Source: Piromyces finnis
Taxonomy: Eukaryota > Neocallimastigomycota > Neocallimastigomycetes > Neocallimastigales > Neocallimastigaceae
Reading direction: 5' to 3'
Assembly (NCBI GenBank): GCA_002104945.1
Contig: MCFH01000029.1
Coordinates: forward strand, 434,001-498,000
DNA: 64,000 nucleotides
The translations under genes and the position numbers were made by a program. Below the pieces are notes generated by a model. The model did not search any database and was not told the DNA's origin. It was given only the letters and a program-made list of their open reading frames with translations. Position 1 is the stretch's first letter. Each line of letters begins with the position of its first letter. Positions 26,644 to 39,375 of the stretch are shown here, piece after piece.

Positions 26644-26856
26644 GGTTATAATCATATTATATAATGTTTTGAAATACATTTTTTTTTATTAGTTTTAAAA
26701 AAAAGATAATTATTTTTATTATTTAATATATATAAACTTACCCAAACTTTATCTAATGCTTTAATATATAAATCCTATTTAGATATATAAATTTTAAAAA
26801 GAAAAATAATAATATATATTTAATAATATATAAAGAAAAAAATTATCTTATTTTTC

Positions 26857-26897
<41 letters not shown>

Positions 26898-27771
26898 TTA
26901 TTTTTCAAAAATAAAAAAAAAAAAAAAATATTTGTGTGTATATATATATATATATTATAGTAATAAATACCCCAAAAATTTCTTCATTACAATAACCACA
27001 ACGATTTTTTCCAAGATCGCATTCACTTTCAAAACAAACTTCACAATAAATATCATCTCCTAATTCAAGAATTTTACTTTGATCTAGTACTTTACCACAT
27101 TTTCTACATTGAACATGATCAACATGATAAAAGTTTTGACCTATCATAATCTTTTCATCACAAACTTTAATAACTTCATTACAATAATGACATTCTAATT
27201 CCAAATCTTTAACTTGCATCATTAATTCTTCTTGTGGAGAAGTTGGAACTTCAATATCTATATTATCACTAGCTGGAATAAGAATTGGATCCATACGATA
27301 AAGTTCTAATCTTCTAGCCTTTCTTACTTTTTTTGATTCTCCAAATGGATTTTGGGAATCTTGGTTATTGGATTGATTTGGATTTGGACGATCAAATGGA
27401 TTTTGATTACAAGTTTTATCTATATCATCTTCAAGTAATAACTTTTCTAATTTATTTCTAGCATCATTGTAATCATCTTTTAAATAAAAAAAATTTTTTT
27501 TTATTATCAAGAATATATATATGTATATATAAATTTAGTATTCATAACAGTTTTTTTTGATATATTCACGTTTTATAATATTTTGGTAATATTATATATA
27601 ATATAAAAAATTCACAAAGTTAAAATATATTGTTTATATTATTATTGTGTTTATTTATTGTGTTCGAAATTAAATGATATTAATATACATTTGGAAATTA
27701 AAAAAAAAAAAATATATTTTATTAATAATTGTTGATAATTATTTAATTAAAATAATACCTTTTGTTTCCAT
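25997..27771 (-). CDS. Paxillin-like protein with four LIM domains
   Basis: Cytoskeletal adaptor. Five exons (27771-27759, 27476-26971, 26774-26742, 26592-26389, 26266-25997) give 341 residues. Exon 1 is only 13 bases (METK plus one base), and exon 3 only 33 bases. Residues 1-100 are a short linker region with an amphipathic LEKLLLED segment that recalls a paxillin LD motif, followed by an Asn/Pro-rich part. From Cys101 four zinc-binding LIM domains follow. The first is CHYCNEV...HVDHVQCRKC. The later ones show the typical HPNHFFCSYC, HTKCFKCHVC and HPNHFFCDFC cores. The ending KDKPYCKECYIRLYG matches the end of paxillin's last LIM. Fungal paxillin-like proteins localise to sites of polarised growth and link Rho signalling to actin; this role is inferred by family. 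It lies between a RhoGEF gene and SPA2 on the same strand. Confidence 0.92.
26607..26642. repeat. (TAA)n array in LIM gene intron
   Basis: About 12 trinucleotide units in the intron between exons 3 and 4. A second ATT array (about 26858-26897) lies in the preceding intron. Confidence 0.85.
26858..26897. repeat. (ATT)n array in LIM gene intron
   Basis: About 13 ATT units within the intron between exons 2 and 3 of the LIM gene, close to a TA run at 26939-26955. Confidence 0.85.
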
Positions 27772-27987
27772 TTTGTATATCTTCTTTTAATTATAAATAA
27801 TAAATGTTTTTTATTATTATTATTATAATTTTTATTTTTTTTTTTCTTTCAAATAATTAATATAAAAATGCACTATAATTTTATAAATTTATCAGGTTTA
27901 AAAACTTAATAAAGAAAATAAAGGAAAAAAAATGAAAAAAATAACCTTGCTCTACATTTTCTATAAAACATCTGTCGAAAACATATA

Positions 27988-28023
<36 letters not shown>

Positions 28024-29289
28024 TAAAATTCATTTTTTTACCTTTTGATTTCTAAATTTACAACTTATTAAAGTTTAAAAATGATGATGGGAAAATTTGA
28101 TATAATTTTATTTACTATTAAAATTTAATTTTCAATAAAGTTTAATTTATAATGAAAATTATTAATTATCCATCTATTTTTTTTTTTTTTTTTTATTAGT
28201 AAACAATAATGTGTATATATTTATATTTTATAAATTAATATAAATAAGATATTATTAATATTATAATTTATTATATAATATGCTTTATAAGAGTATTATA
28301 AAAGCAATATATAATATAAATAACTAAGAATTTTTTTTTTTATTATTAATGAAAGTAGTTAAATCTTTAAAAACTGAACAAAAATAAATAAAAATAAAAA
28401 TGGATAATACATTCTAATTAAAAAAAAAAAAAATAAATAAATAAATAATCGTAAAATGTATTCTGGTAATATGGTAATCCTAATTAGAAAAAAAAAAAAA
28501 AGGTATTGATATAATATTTTTATGAAATTTATTAGAGATAAGATTATAATCAATATTGATTATGATTAATTATATTGTTATCATTATTAATCAATAACAT
28601 AAATCATTATTTTGATAAAAAGGTTCTTCCTCAAGAATAAAGATACCATCTAAATACTTGATTTAGTTTGATATAATGTTTTTATTATTATTATTATTTT
28701 ATTTCCTTGAATTTCTATTGTCAAAACTTAAGGTGACTGAACACTTTCTTTCTAACACTAAAACAATTAAAACTACTACTATTTACTAAATGAACAAAGA
28801 ATTATTATATATACTAAAAGAATTACATTTTAATAAAGCAACAAAAAAATAAAATAAAAAAAAGAGAGAATAAGAAATAAAAGCAAATTTAATTTTATAT
28901 TTTCATTGTATTTATTAAATTTATTTTTACTACTTTTTTTTTTTTTAAAATTATTTTTATTCTTAATCTAATTATTATTAAATAATAATCGTAGTAATAA
29001 TGGTTAAAATAATAGTATATTATATTATGAGATTTAATAAGAAAATGATATTTGTTTTTAATAGTAGTATATAATATATATATTTTTAGTTTTTGAAAAA
29101 AATAAAATAAAATGATACATACATAATATTTCTAAATTATCTTTGTATTTAGTTTAATATATTTTTGCTTTTTTTTTTTTTTTTTATTTATTTATTTATT
29201 TTTATTTATTTATTTATTTATTTATTTATATAGGCTAATTATTTTATTTCATTTTATTTCATTTTATATTAATTGAAAATTTACCACTT
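27772..29289. other. Intergenic region between LIM gene and SPA2
   Basis: LIM gene promoter side and SPA2 3' side. It contains an ATA array at about 27990-28022, poly-T at 28178-28196 and an ATTT array at about 29186-29229. Short GT/AG-flanked pieces near 27945-28045 could be 5' UTR exons of the LIM gene, but they do not join in frame. No other gene is seen. Confidence 0.45.
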
Positions 29290-31117
29290 TTAACCCAATA
29301 ACTCAAGTAAATCACGAACAAATACTGCAATTTCATATGACGCTGAAGCTAAACTAGATTTTAAAGATTTAATTTCTTGTTCGCCCATATTTGGTATAGA
29401 AGCACCCATTTCCTTTAAGTGGTAATTACTAAATTAAATTTAAAAATAAAAATATTTAAGCATTCATTAATATTTATTTTAAAATATATTTTTTATATAT
29501 AAAAAATATATATCATCAAATTATATTATTTAATCCCTACCCTCTCTTTAAATCTTGAAGAATTAATTCTATTTAATTAAATGAATAATAATTTATTATT
29601 TAACATATTGGATTTAGGAAACATTTAAATTTTTTAAAAATTAGTATTGTTGTAATTATTTTTAAAAAATTGACATCTTTCTAAATTTTTTTTTTTTTAA
29701 TTTACCTCCATTTTCATATAAATGAATACCAGCTTGGCTTGAGAATGTATTTTGTGAAGCACCAATGACATTGTCAACAATGTCAGTAATATAAGCAATG
29801 GAAGAACTAAATTCTCCATTAGAAGCATTTGGTTGTTGAATCTTTTGTAAAAGAGATTGAATTCCTTGAACAATTAAATCAGTCTTTTCTTCCAAGAAAG
29901 CCTACAGAATAATCATTATAATTATTGAATATTTATTAATACAATATTACTATAGTAATTTTAATATATTAGTTTTAATTTTTTTTTTTTTTACCTTTAG
30001 TTCATGAACATTATAAACTTGTTCATTATTTGGAGTATATTCACCCATATTCATTGTTTCTATAATAAAATCAATAATAGATATATATAAATTATCACAT
30101 TATTATTTGTATAAAATATTTTATTATAGACATTAATATAAAGCATATATTTATATTTACTTGGATTAATTGGTGGTAATTGTTGTTGAAGTGGTGTTAA
30201 TTGTTGATTTGATGATTTATTACTTTGAATACCTAATATTCTATTTTGATGTTCCTTTAAAGTACGAACTAATGAAACAATTGTAACTGAAAGATCAGAT
30301 GTAGCACTTTCAATGAAGGATGGGGAAACATCTGGATAACGAGTAGCATGATTCTTAGTTGCATTCATTAAATGAGTAAGAGCAACAGAGAGTCTTTCCT
30401 TAATTTCAATAATCTTTTCTTGTTCCTCAAAAGTAAATTTGTTTTCATTTAATCTTTCATATTCATCAGATTCTTCTGTAATATTCTTACATGTAATAAC
30501 AATTGATTTCATAGCAACTAAAACATCGGCTGGATTATCACTCCTTCATTAAGGAAATAATAATCGCAAATAATTTATTATTTTGAAGATGATGATGAAT
30601 AAAGAAGTTGCATTTATATTTTAAATAATACTAAAAAAAATATTATATATAAATAGTACATTAAAATTTATAATTTAAAAAACTTACTTTGAGGCACTGA
30701 GTAATTCATTAACAGCTTCTTTGTAATTATTAAATCTTTCTGGATTAATACAATCCCTAATAGAAGGACTATTCTGGATTTCTTCATCTTCTTGAATTGG
30801 CTTGGTTGGAGTTGAACTTGAAACTGGAGCTGGTTTGATTTCATCTTCCTTCTTTTGTGGCTCTTCTGGTTCTTTCTTTGGTGTTTCTGGTTTGACTTCT
30901 TTTTCATTTACTTCAGTCTTTACTGGAGTTGGTACTTCAATTATCTTTTCAATTATTTCTGGTTTCTTTTCTTTTTCTTTCTTTAATTCTTCCTTTAACT
31001 TTTCAATTTCTTCTTTTAAATTTTTGTTTTCATTTTCTAATTTTTCATTTTTCTTGGTTAATTCATTAATTTTTTCAATTTGACTATCATTTTCTTGACG
31101 TAATTCTTCAGTAATCT

Positions 31118-31150
<33 letters not shown>

Positions 31151-32852
31151 AAAAGATTATATATAAGTAATCATTTCCTTGTTTTTTTTTTTTTTTTACA
31201 GTAATAATAATAATAATATCTCAATATATTTACTTTTTCATTAACTTCTGTTTGACTACGGAAAGTTTTAATATCATTTTGTAATTGAGTGTAATTCTTA
31301 TATAACTTGGAATATTCTGTAGCATTTTCTTCATTAATCTATATTTATTTATTTAATATTTAGTAAATTAAGTACATATGAATTTTTGCTTATTTTAAGA
31401 GTTCTTACCTTAACACGGTTGGTTAAGGTTTCTTGTACACTTTCTAATTCAGCTTCTAATCTACTCTTTTCAGTCTATATCAATAATAATTTTAAGTTGT
31501 ATAATATATATTTAATACTATATGTTATTATCATCCTTCATATTATGATAAAATTGGTGAATTAAATTATTAAAACCTACAGAATATTTTTCGTTTAAAG
31601 TATCTAATTTTGTTTTTAAATTAAGATTAGCTTTTCTTAATTCAGCAACTTCAATATCGACAGCTTCTTTATCCTAATGACATATTGTTTAAACAATAAG
31701 TTATTAATTAATTTTTTCATGTTAAAAAAAGTAAATAGTACTTCAAAAATATTTACTTCAGCAGTATTTTGACCTTCATTTTCATTTTTGTAATTTAATT
31801 CTTTAGCTAAATTAGCCATAACATCATCTAATGGAGCAAAATTAATTTTTTGATTTGGGGTTTGTTGTTGTTGTTGTTGTTGCTGTTGTTCAGGCATTAA
31901 ACGTTGATTTTGTATATATGGACTTTGACCTTGTTTTAAATTATCATTGTTATTATCCATAGCTTTTTTAATAAATAGATATTTGTTTTATTACAAAATG
32001 CATAAATATAATTAATATCTTTTATAACAGTAACAATAAAAACATAAACTACTTACTATTATTAACTGGAGACATATGATTATTAAATTCACTTTGATTT
32101 TCCTATTAACAAATAAATTAATGAATTATAAGTTTGTTTATTTCTATTTCTTACTAATCATTATATTTTTATACATTCTATAGTTATAATAACTAACATT
32201 TTCAATCTCCGTAATAATGTTTGGGAAACGTCTTTGAATTTCATTATAAATATCTTGAGATAAATCCTTTAAATTTATAATAATAAAAATTACATTAAAT
32301 TTTAATATTTAAAAAAAATGCAATATATAATTTTAGAGCTATTTGTTAATTACTCTAAATCTTGGTTGAGAAAGTGCAGCTAATTTTGCACGAGCTTCAT
32401 TTCTTTTAGGTTGAAATTCTGATTGACTCTGTAAACATTCAGATTCTTTAGTTTAAAAATATACATATAATATATATATGGTTTAATTTAACATAATGAT
32501 TAATGAAATATTTATATGGATATAATTAAATTTTATTTTTTATTTTTTTTTACCTCTAGAATTATAAGTTCTTCTAATCAATTCATCATAAACATCAGTT
32601 GATAATTCTTGGAATTGTTGATTTGTTAATTTAATAAGCTTTTCCTTGGCACCTCTTTGTCTCTTAGAGTCTTTTTATTTTAATATTTATCATTATGTAC
32701 ATATTTATAAATGAATAATTATTAAAAACATTTATCAAATTATATTAATTGAATTAATTTGATTGTTTACCGTTTTCTTGACTTTCTAAGAATTTTCTAA
32801 AAGCAAGATAGTGAGTTTTAATAATGGCTGGTGAATAAAAATCGTTGGACAT
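29290..32852 (-). CDS. SPA2: Polarisome scaffold Spa2 (GIT/Spa2 homology domain), 15 exons
   Basis: Scaffold of the polarisome, which gathers formin, Rho regulators and MAPK components at growing tips. Fifteen exons starting at 32852, 32670, 32445, 32266, 32102, 31962, 31673, 31474, 31338, 31115, about 30543, 30059, 29901, 29568 and 29428 give 704 residues ending at 29290. Exons 1-4 encode two Spa2-homology repeats: YSPAIIKTHYLAFRKFLES with KRQRGAKEKLIKLTNQQF, then ARAKLAALSQPRFRDLSQDI. Exon 6 has a poly-Gln run. Exons 7-10 encode a heptad-rich coiled coil and a Lys/Glu/Pro linker. Exons 11-15 encode the conserved C-terminal helical region (LVAMKSIVITCKNITEE, LSVALTHLMNATKNHA, EIKSLKSSLASASYEIAVFV). 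The exon 11 acceptor has two options three bases apart. Exon 14 is only 28 bases. The length is much shorter than yeast Spa2 (about 1,466). Confidence 0.93.
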
Positions 32853-34936
32853 TTTAAAACTTTACTTTGATATATTAAAATATGAAATATTCTTGTTTAA
32901 TTTATAATAATAAATTTTTCTAATTTCTTTCTATTATATATTTTATTTTTAAATGATTGCCAAAGAAATGATATTTATAATTGGCTCTTATTATTAATAT
33001 TTGATTTTTAAATTTATAATATTCTTTTCTTATAATAGTATGTTATTTTAATGTTTTATTTTTATATGTTTTTATTATTTATAATATTATTTTTATTTAC
33101 TTTCTTTTAATCTTTATATTTTTTATTTTTATTTTTTTGTGTGTGTTTATATTTTTATTTTATTGATTATTGTTTTTTATTCTTATTTTTTATATATATT
33201 TTTATTGTGTTTGTTATTTTTGTTATTTATTCCTTTCAAAATATACTGTATATTTTTTTAAAATGCATATATAAATATATAAATTGATATATTAGTTTCT
33301 CTTGTTTTAAATCTTATTTATTAATATAGCAAATATATAATATATAATATATACCAGCTAATAAACTTATTGAGTATTTAATAAAATGAATAAGTCTAAG
33401 CTTGATTAACAAAATGTTTGTATAATATATTTATAAAAATTATTAATTAAATCTTCAGGAAAATAGGTATAAATGGTAATAAAAAAACATTTTAAAATAA
33501 TAATATAATAATTTAGTATAGAAAATTTATAAAAAATAAAAAAGGCATTAGTATATATAAAAAATAATACAAAAATATATTAAATATTATATTTTTAATC
33601 CTATAATTTCGAGGAAATAACAATAATAAATTATGTATTTATATTTACCATAACTATTATATAGTTTGAAATAAAGAGATAATCTTTCTAATATATGATT
33701 TATTATTAGTTATTAAATAGTGTTATTTATATATTATTATTTGATAAACAATAAATTGACCAAAATAATAACAATATAAATACAACCGATTGATAAATGG
33801 TATTTATATTATAAAGAAAAATAAATAAAAAAAATATGTTTTTTTTTTATAAATATAAAATTACATTTACTTTTTTTTATTTTTTAGAAAAAGAATAATA
33901 TAATTAAAAAAATAAATCGACTTAAATTTTATATATGAACAGTTTATTGAAATAAATAAGGTAAATATATTATATTTACAAATATTAGTATTGTATTATA
34001 CATATGATTAATATTTAATTATATCATAATAAAATATAAATAGATTACAAATATAATTTGAATAATATTGTAATTTATTATACTTATTTTATTCAATTCA
34101 AATAATTTGCTAAAAAATTAAAATTTTGAATTTTTGAAATTTAAAATTATTATTTATATATATATTATATATTATAAATATATTATGTTATATTAAATAA
34201 ATTAAAAAATTGGAGTTTTTAATACACATTTTTATAATGAATAAATACCACAAAATGATGGTAAAATGACATTGACGCTAACAAGAAAAAAAAAGGTATC
34301 TTTGTTAAATAAAAAAAAAAAAAAGAGAAGAGAAATAAACTTAATTTTAAAATCTATAAACTCTGAAATTATTCTAATTCATATAATAAATTAAATAAAA
34401 TATTGTTTAACATGAAAGAAAAGCTTTTTTAAATATATTTTGCATAGAATATTCATTTGTATAGTTTTATAAATCATCTTAACCTCAATAAAAAATTATG
34501 AGTAATTAGGAAAATGCATTAAAATGTTAATGATGAAATAATCATATATATTATTATATATATAAAGAAAAGCATTTCTATACGAATTAAAAGTTATTTA
34601 GAATAATTATCATTTTTAAAGTCTAATGTTTCTTGTTGCCTTAAACTGGGTTTCCTAATGAAATTTTAATTATAAAAAAACTAATAATATTAAGGTTTAA
34701 TAAATAATTATTGATTAAGTTTTTTCGAAGAAATTATTGGTGAAATTATAATAATTAGTTTTTTAGGATAAAAAAAAAAATAAAGAACATGAGTTTAAAA
34801 AAAAAAAAGGTCTTTAATACTAATAATTATAAAATAATAATTTTTTTATATTTTCTATATTAATATTACAATTAGAATTCTCCTTTGTTAAAGGATTTTC
34901 TTTTTTTCAAATTTTCCTCTTTAATTTAATTTCTGT

Positions 34937-34939
<3 letters not shown>

Positions 34940-34988
<49 letters not shown>

Positions 34989-34990
34989 TT
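34940..34990. repeat. (ATTT)n tetranucleotide array
   Basis: About 12 near-perfect tandem units in the large gene-free region. Confidence 0.9.
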
Positions 34991-37271
34991 GATATCTAGT
35001 TATAGTTCTTTATTAATGCCTAAAACAAACTGGAAACTCTGCACTTAATCATTAAATTTTAATAACCCTTTAATTTTTTTCTCCAGAATTGGAAAGTTTT
35101 ATTTTTTTTTTTTTTTTTGTAAGAAGGTATATATCAATAAATTTATGAATAATAATTACTAGTTATAGATGTAGTGTAAAATTGGAATTTTGATTATAAA
35201 AATAAGATTAATAATAATATTATTATTACCAAGATATATAGTTTTTAATTTATACAATGAAATATCTAAATTATACAAAAACAGTATTAAAAATATAATA
35301 AGTACATAGTTAAGATTAATAAAGCAATTTTAAATAAATAAAGGTTAAATTTATATATATATTTCATATAAAAATTTTTTTAATATTAAAATTTATCACT
35401 AAAATATAATTTATGAAAATTGATGTAAAATTCAATTGTAAAAAAATTGAATTTTTTTACAAAATCTAAAAAAGCATTTTAAAATAATATATTTTATTAA
35501 TGTTGATATTCAGTTCATATTTTTACTAATTATCAAACATTTAATTAATATATTATGCTATAAAAATGAATTATAAATTATGACAGTAAATTGTTTTTTT
35601 CTTAAATATAGTATTAATTTAATAGGATAAATGTTATTATTCATATTAACTTATAACTAATGTATATTATATTATATAAAAAACTCATAATTTACAAAAA
35701 AATATTTTTTGATTTAATTTTTAATTTTTTTACAATTTCTTTTTTCAACCTTTTGCTAACTTGAAATTTCATAAAACTGAATACTTTTAAATTTAAAATT
35801 TTAAAATTTAAAATTATGTAAGCAATCAATAAATTAATGTTTATATCACATGACTATCATTATATATATTTTTTAGATTATGATAATTCAACTGTATAGA
35901 AAAATAAAAACAACAAAACACAATATAGAATTAGTTTTTATTAATAACTTTGAGAAATTTTTGATTTTAATATTAAAAGAAGCATTATTTCAAGCATTTA
36001 TAATGGTATTTTTACTGAAAAGAAATGTTTTTTTTTGTTTTATTTTTATTCCTATTCATACATTAGTAATATCGAATATAACCAGTAATAATTTTATAAT
36101 TAAATGTTCTGAAAGGCAATTATAATATTCTTATATTCAATAATATCAATAATTATTTATATATTTTTATTTCATCTTTCCAATTTTAAATTAACTTTAT
36201 TGTACACATCATTTCATTAATTTTACCTTTTACAAAAAATCTTAACCCAAAAGACATTTTAAATAATAAGATTTTAACCATCATTTTATATTAAATTTTG
36301 ACCTCAGCAATGAGTAACCATAAATATAATAATTTTATTTTTATTAAATAATTTAATCTAATATAATTGTAATTTAATATTGTCATCATCATTATTTATA
36401 TTATTTATATTATTCATGAATGTTATCTTTCCCAATAATGTTTATTATATATTAATTTTATATTAACTATTTTTGTATATGTTAAGGGAAAATAATTGCA
36501 TAACCTAAAAATATATAATTGTAGGAGGTAAAATTGCTATCAAAACTAAAGAAATAATAATATAAAATTTAATATTTAATTATAGAAATATTATATAATT
36601 TAATAATATGCAATTAATATTTTTTTTATTTATTTATTAATTTTCTTTTTGTTCCTACGTATAAAAATTAATTAGGTATATAAAATAACGGTAATGTTAT
36701 TGACTCATCAATATATTTATTTATTTATTTATTGAATAATAATTTTAAAGGAACAATGGATCATATTAAATAAAAAAAAAAAAGAATTATTTTATGTATA
36801 AGAACATAATTTTTATTTATTATTACTATATAAAATAAATGATTCTTTTTTTAGTTGTAATAAACATTTCAATTGGGATATCATATAACTGTAATATATT
36901 TAATAAACTTTTTTTTTAGTTATGAGAAATCTTAAACCTACAAATAAAAAAGAAAAAGTTTAAAAAATCAATTTTTCATATAAAGTTTTTTTTTTTTAGC
37001 AACTTAACTTTTTTTTTTTTTAAATAAATTAATATTAAAAATAATAAATATTTAATAAATAAATAATCCTATCTTTTCAAATCATGGAATATTAACTTTA
37101 TTTATTAATAAAAGTAAAGTGGAAAAAAAAATAAATATTTAATTTTCTTTATTTTTTTTTTTTCAAAACTATTGTGTGCGAACATTTAAAATTTATTATA
37201 AAATTAAATTTTGGAATAGACCAATAAAATGACGTGTTATAAAAAAGATTTACATGTTACTCATATATTAT

Positions 37272-37352
37272 TTAAATACTATTTAATTTAAGTTTATATG
37301 GAAAATAACATAATAATAAAAATTATCATTTATTAAATTAAATAGTATTTAA
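37272..37352. repeat. 20-base perfect inverted repeat upstream of GH43
   Basis: Arms at 37272-37291 and 37333-37352 are exact reverse complements (core AAATACTATTTAATTTAA), separated by 41 bases and ending about 280 bases before the GH43 start codon. It could be a regulatory hairpin, a relic of a small inverted-repeat element, or chance in an A/T-only background. Confidence 0.6.
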
Positions 37353-37629
37353 CATTATTATTACAAAGTTTATATATAATTTAATATATTGAAAATTAAT
37401 TTTGAATTTTAAATGATATAAAAAAATATTAATACAAAAAATATATAAATACCATTTTTATTGTACCAATTTTTTTTTTTAAGTTAATAAATATTAATAA
37501 TTATCTTTATAAAAAAATATATTTATATTATAGAATTGTACAGTTAACTTAATTATAAAGATATAAATTATTATTTGTTATTTGTATAGATTAATATCCA
37601 AATTTTGAAAATATAAATATATATCAAAA

Positions 37630-39375
37630 ATGAAAACAGCTTTATTTGCTTATTTCTTTTTAATATCCCTTGCATGGATTAATGTTGCTTTTGGTGCTGG
37701 TGCCAATTCATTTAATGGTGTCACTATTGGAAAGTCATTAAAGCCACTTACCAATCACAACCCATTAATGACTTATAGATACGGTGCTGACCCAGGTGTT
37801 TTTGTATACGATGGTAGAGTTTATGTCTTCACTACAAATGATGGTGATGTTGACCTTACTAACAAAAATATTGCAGAAAACACTTATTCACACATTCAAA
37901 CCCTTAATCTTATTTCTTCTGCTGATTTAGTTAATTGGACCGACCACGGTTCTATTAGTGTTGCAGGTAATAATGGTGCTGCTAAATGGGCTCAATATTC
38001 ATGGGCTCCATGCGCTACCTACAAAAAGATTAATGGTAAAGATAAATTCTTCCTTTACTTCGCTAATAATGCTAATGGTATTGGTGTTTTAACTAGTGAT
38101 TCTCCAACTGGTCCATGGAAGGATCCAATTGGTAAGGCACTTATTACTCGTCAAACTCCAAACTGTAATGTCGAATGGTTATTCGATCCAGCTGTATTTG
38201 TTGATGATGATGGTAAAGGTTATCTTTACTTTGGTGGTGGTGTTCCAACTGGTCAAGATGCTAATCCAAAGACTATTCGTGTCGTTCAATTAGGAGATGA
38301 TATGACTAGTATTGTTGGTACCCCACAATTAATTGATGCTCCATACGTTTTCGAAGATTCTGGTATTAATAAGATCGGTAACACTTATATTTATTCTTAC
38401 TGTACTAATTGGGCTAATGGTCCATATGGTAGTGCTAATATTGCATACATGACAAGTAGCAGTCCAATGGGTCCATTCAAAATGCAAAAATCATGTTTCA
38501 AGAATCCAGGTGAATACTTTGGTAACTATGGTAACAACCATCACACTATGATTGAATTCAAGGGTAAAAACTACATTTTCTACCACACTGAATGGCTTAA
38601 TAAGGAAGTTTTCGGTACTCAAAAGGGTTATCGTACTTCTCATGTTGATGAAATGCCAGTTGTAAATGGTGGTTATGGTATGGCTAAGGGTACTCTTACT
38701 GGTGTTCAACAATTAGAAGATGTTGATGGTACTAGTCTTAATTTAGCTGCTTCATTTGCTTGGCAAAGTGGTATCAAGATTAAGGGACAAGGTGCAGTTA
38801 CTACCGTTGAAATTCCACGTGGTGGATGGACTGGTGTATCTCACGTTGCTCTTGGTAATGCTAAATCTATTACTATTAAGGCTAGCTCCTCTTCTGGTGC
38901 CACCATTAAGGTTTGTACTGGTAATGAAAAGGGTGATGTCCTCGGTTATGTTGAAATTCCAGCAGGTGGTTCTTTACAAGAAGTTACTGCTGAAATTTCT
39001 AATGCTTCAGGTACTAAGGATCTCTTCTTTGTTGCTTCTAATTCTGTTTCTATGGAATCATGGCAATTAAAGGGTAATAACAACAGTAGCAGTGGTAACA
39101 GTGGTGCTGGTTGTTGGTCTACTGCTTTCGGTTACAGCTGTTGTAAGTCATGTGGTCCAGTTTACTTCACTGACGAAAGTGGTAACTGGGGTATTGAAAA
39201 TGGTGACTGGTGTGGTCTTTTAAGTTCATGTTCTCAAGGTGCCTCTCAACAATGTAAGGGTGCTCAAGGTTATCCATGCTGTTCTTACTCTTGTGAATCA
39301 TACATGACTGATAGTGATGGTGACTGGAGTGTTGAAAATAATGATTGGTGTTTAATCAACAAGAACATTTGCTAA
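37630..39375 (+). CDS. Secreted GH43 arabinoxylan-type glycosidase with CBM6-like domain and two fungal dockerins
   Basis: Plant cell-wall hydrolase of the fungal cellulosome, 581 residues, intronless. A signal peptide (about 1-22, MKTALFAYFFLISLAWINVA) directs export. The GH43 five-bladed propeller covers about 35-345. The three expected acidic residues are visible: Asp54 in GADPGVFV (general base), Asp186 in FDPAVFVDDDG (pKa modulator) and Glu242 in VFEDSGI (general acid). Residues about 365-480 look like a CBM6-type beta-sandwich, often found on arabinofuranosidases and xylosidases. After a Ser/Asn/Gly linker come two dockerins, Cys495-Cys534 and Cys542-Cys581, each with paired cysteines, an acidic turn and a WxxENxDWC-like core. 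These bind scaffoldin. Codons are far richer in G and C than in neighbours, and there are no introns, which fits bacterial acquisition plus dockerin capture. Exact substrate within arabinoxylan/arabinan is not determinable. Confidence 0.93.
   Translation: MKTALFAYFFLISLAWINVAFGAGANSFNGVTIGKSLKPLTNHNPLMTYRYGADPGVFVYDGRVYVFTTNDGDVDLTNKNIAENTYSHIQTLNLISSADLVNWTDHGSISVAGNNGAAKWAQYSWAPCATYKKINGKDKFFLYFANNANGIGVLTSDSPTGPWKDPIGKALITRQTPNCNVEWLFDPAVFVDDDGKGYLYFGGGVPTGQDANPKTIRVVQLGDDMTSIVGTPQLIDAPYVFEDSGINKIGNTYIYSYCTNWANGPYGSANIAYMTSSSPMGPFKMQKSCFKNPGEYFGNYGNNHHTMIEFKGKNYIFYHTEWLNKEVFGTQKGYRTSHVDEMPVVNGGYGMAKGTLTGVQQLEDVDGTSLNLAASFAWQSGIKIKGQGAVTTVEIPRGGWTGVSHVALGNAKSITIKASSSSGATIKVCTGNEKGDVLGYVEIPAGGSLQEVTAEISNASGTKDLFFVASNSVSMESWQLKGNNNSSSGNSGAGCWSTAFGYSCCKSCGPVYFTDESGNWGIENGDWCGLLSSCSQGASQQCKGAQGYPCCSYSCESYMTDSDGDWSVENNDWCLINKNIC

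Larger units (their letters stand above)
32853..37629. other. Large gene-free region between SPA2 and GH43 gene
   Basis: About 4.8 kb of divergent-promoter DNA, extremely AT-rich. It holds an ATTT array (34940-34990), many poly-A/T tracts and the 20-base inverted repeat at 37272-37352. An ORF-sized open stretch at 35880-36125 has AT-driven hydrophobic codons and no recognisable family, so it is not called. The last few hundred bases should contain the GH43 promoter. Confidence 0.5.

Noticed and set aside
27945-28045. Short pieces flanked by AG and GT upstream of the LIM gene (ATGTTTTATAGAAAATG...), considered as extra coding exons
   Set aside because: They do not join in phase to the METK exon. 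They might be 5' UTR exons but nothing proves it.
35880-36125. 81-codon plus-strand open frame in the gene-free region
   Set aside because: Hydrophobic A/T-driven codons, no family resemblance, no splice partner or conserved motif.
37700-39070. Alternate frames inside the GH43 gene (38096-38293, 38491-38712, 38756-39070)
   Set aside because: Shadows of the real GH43 frame, which has full domain evidence.
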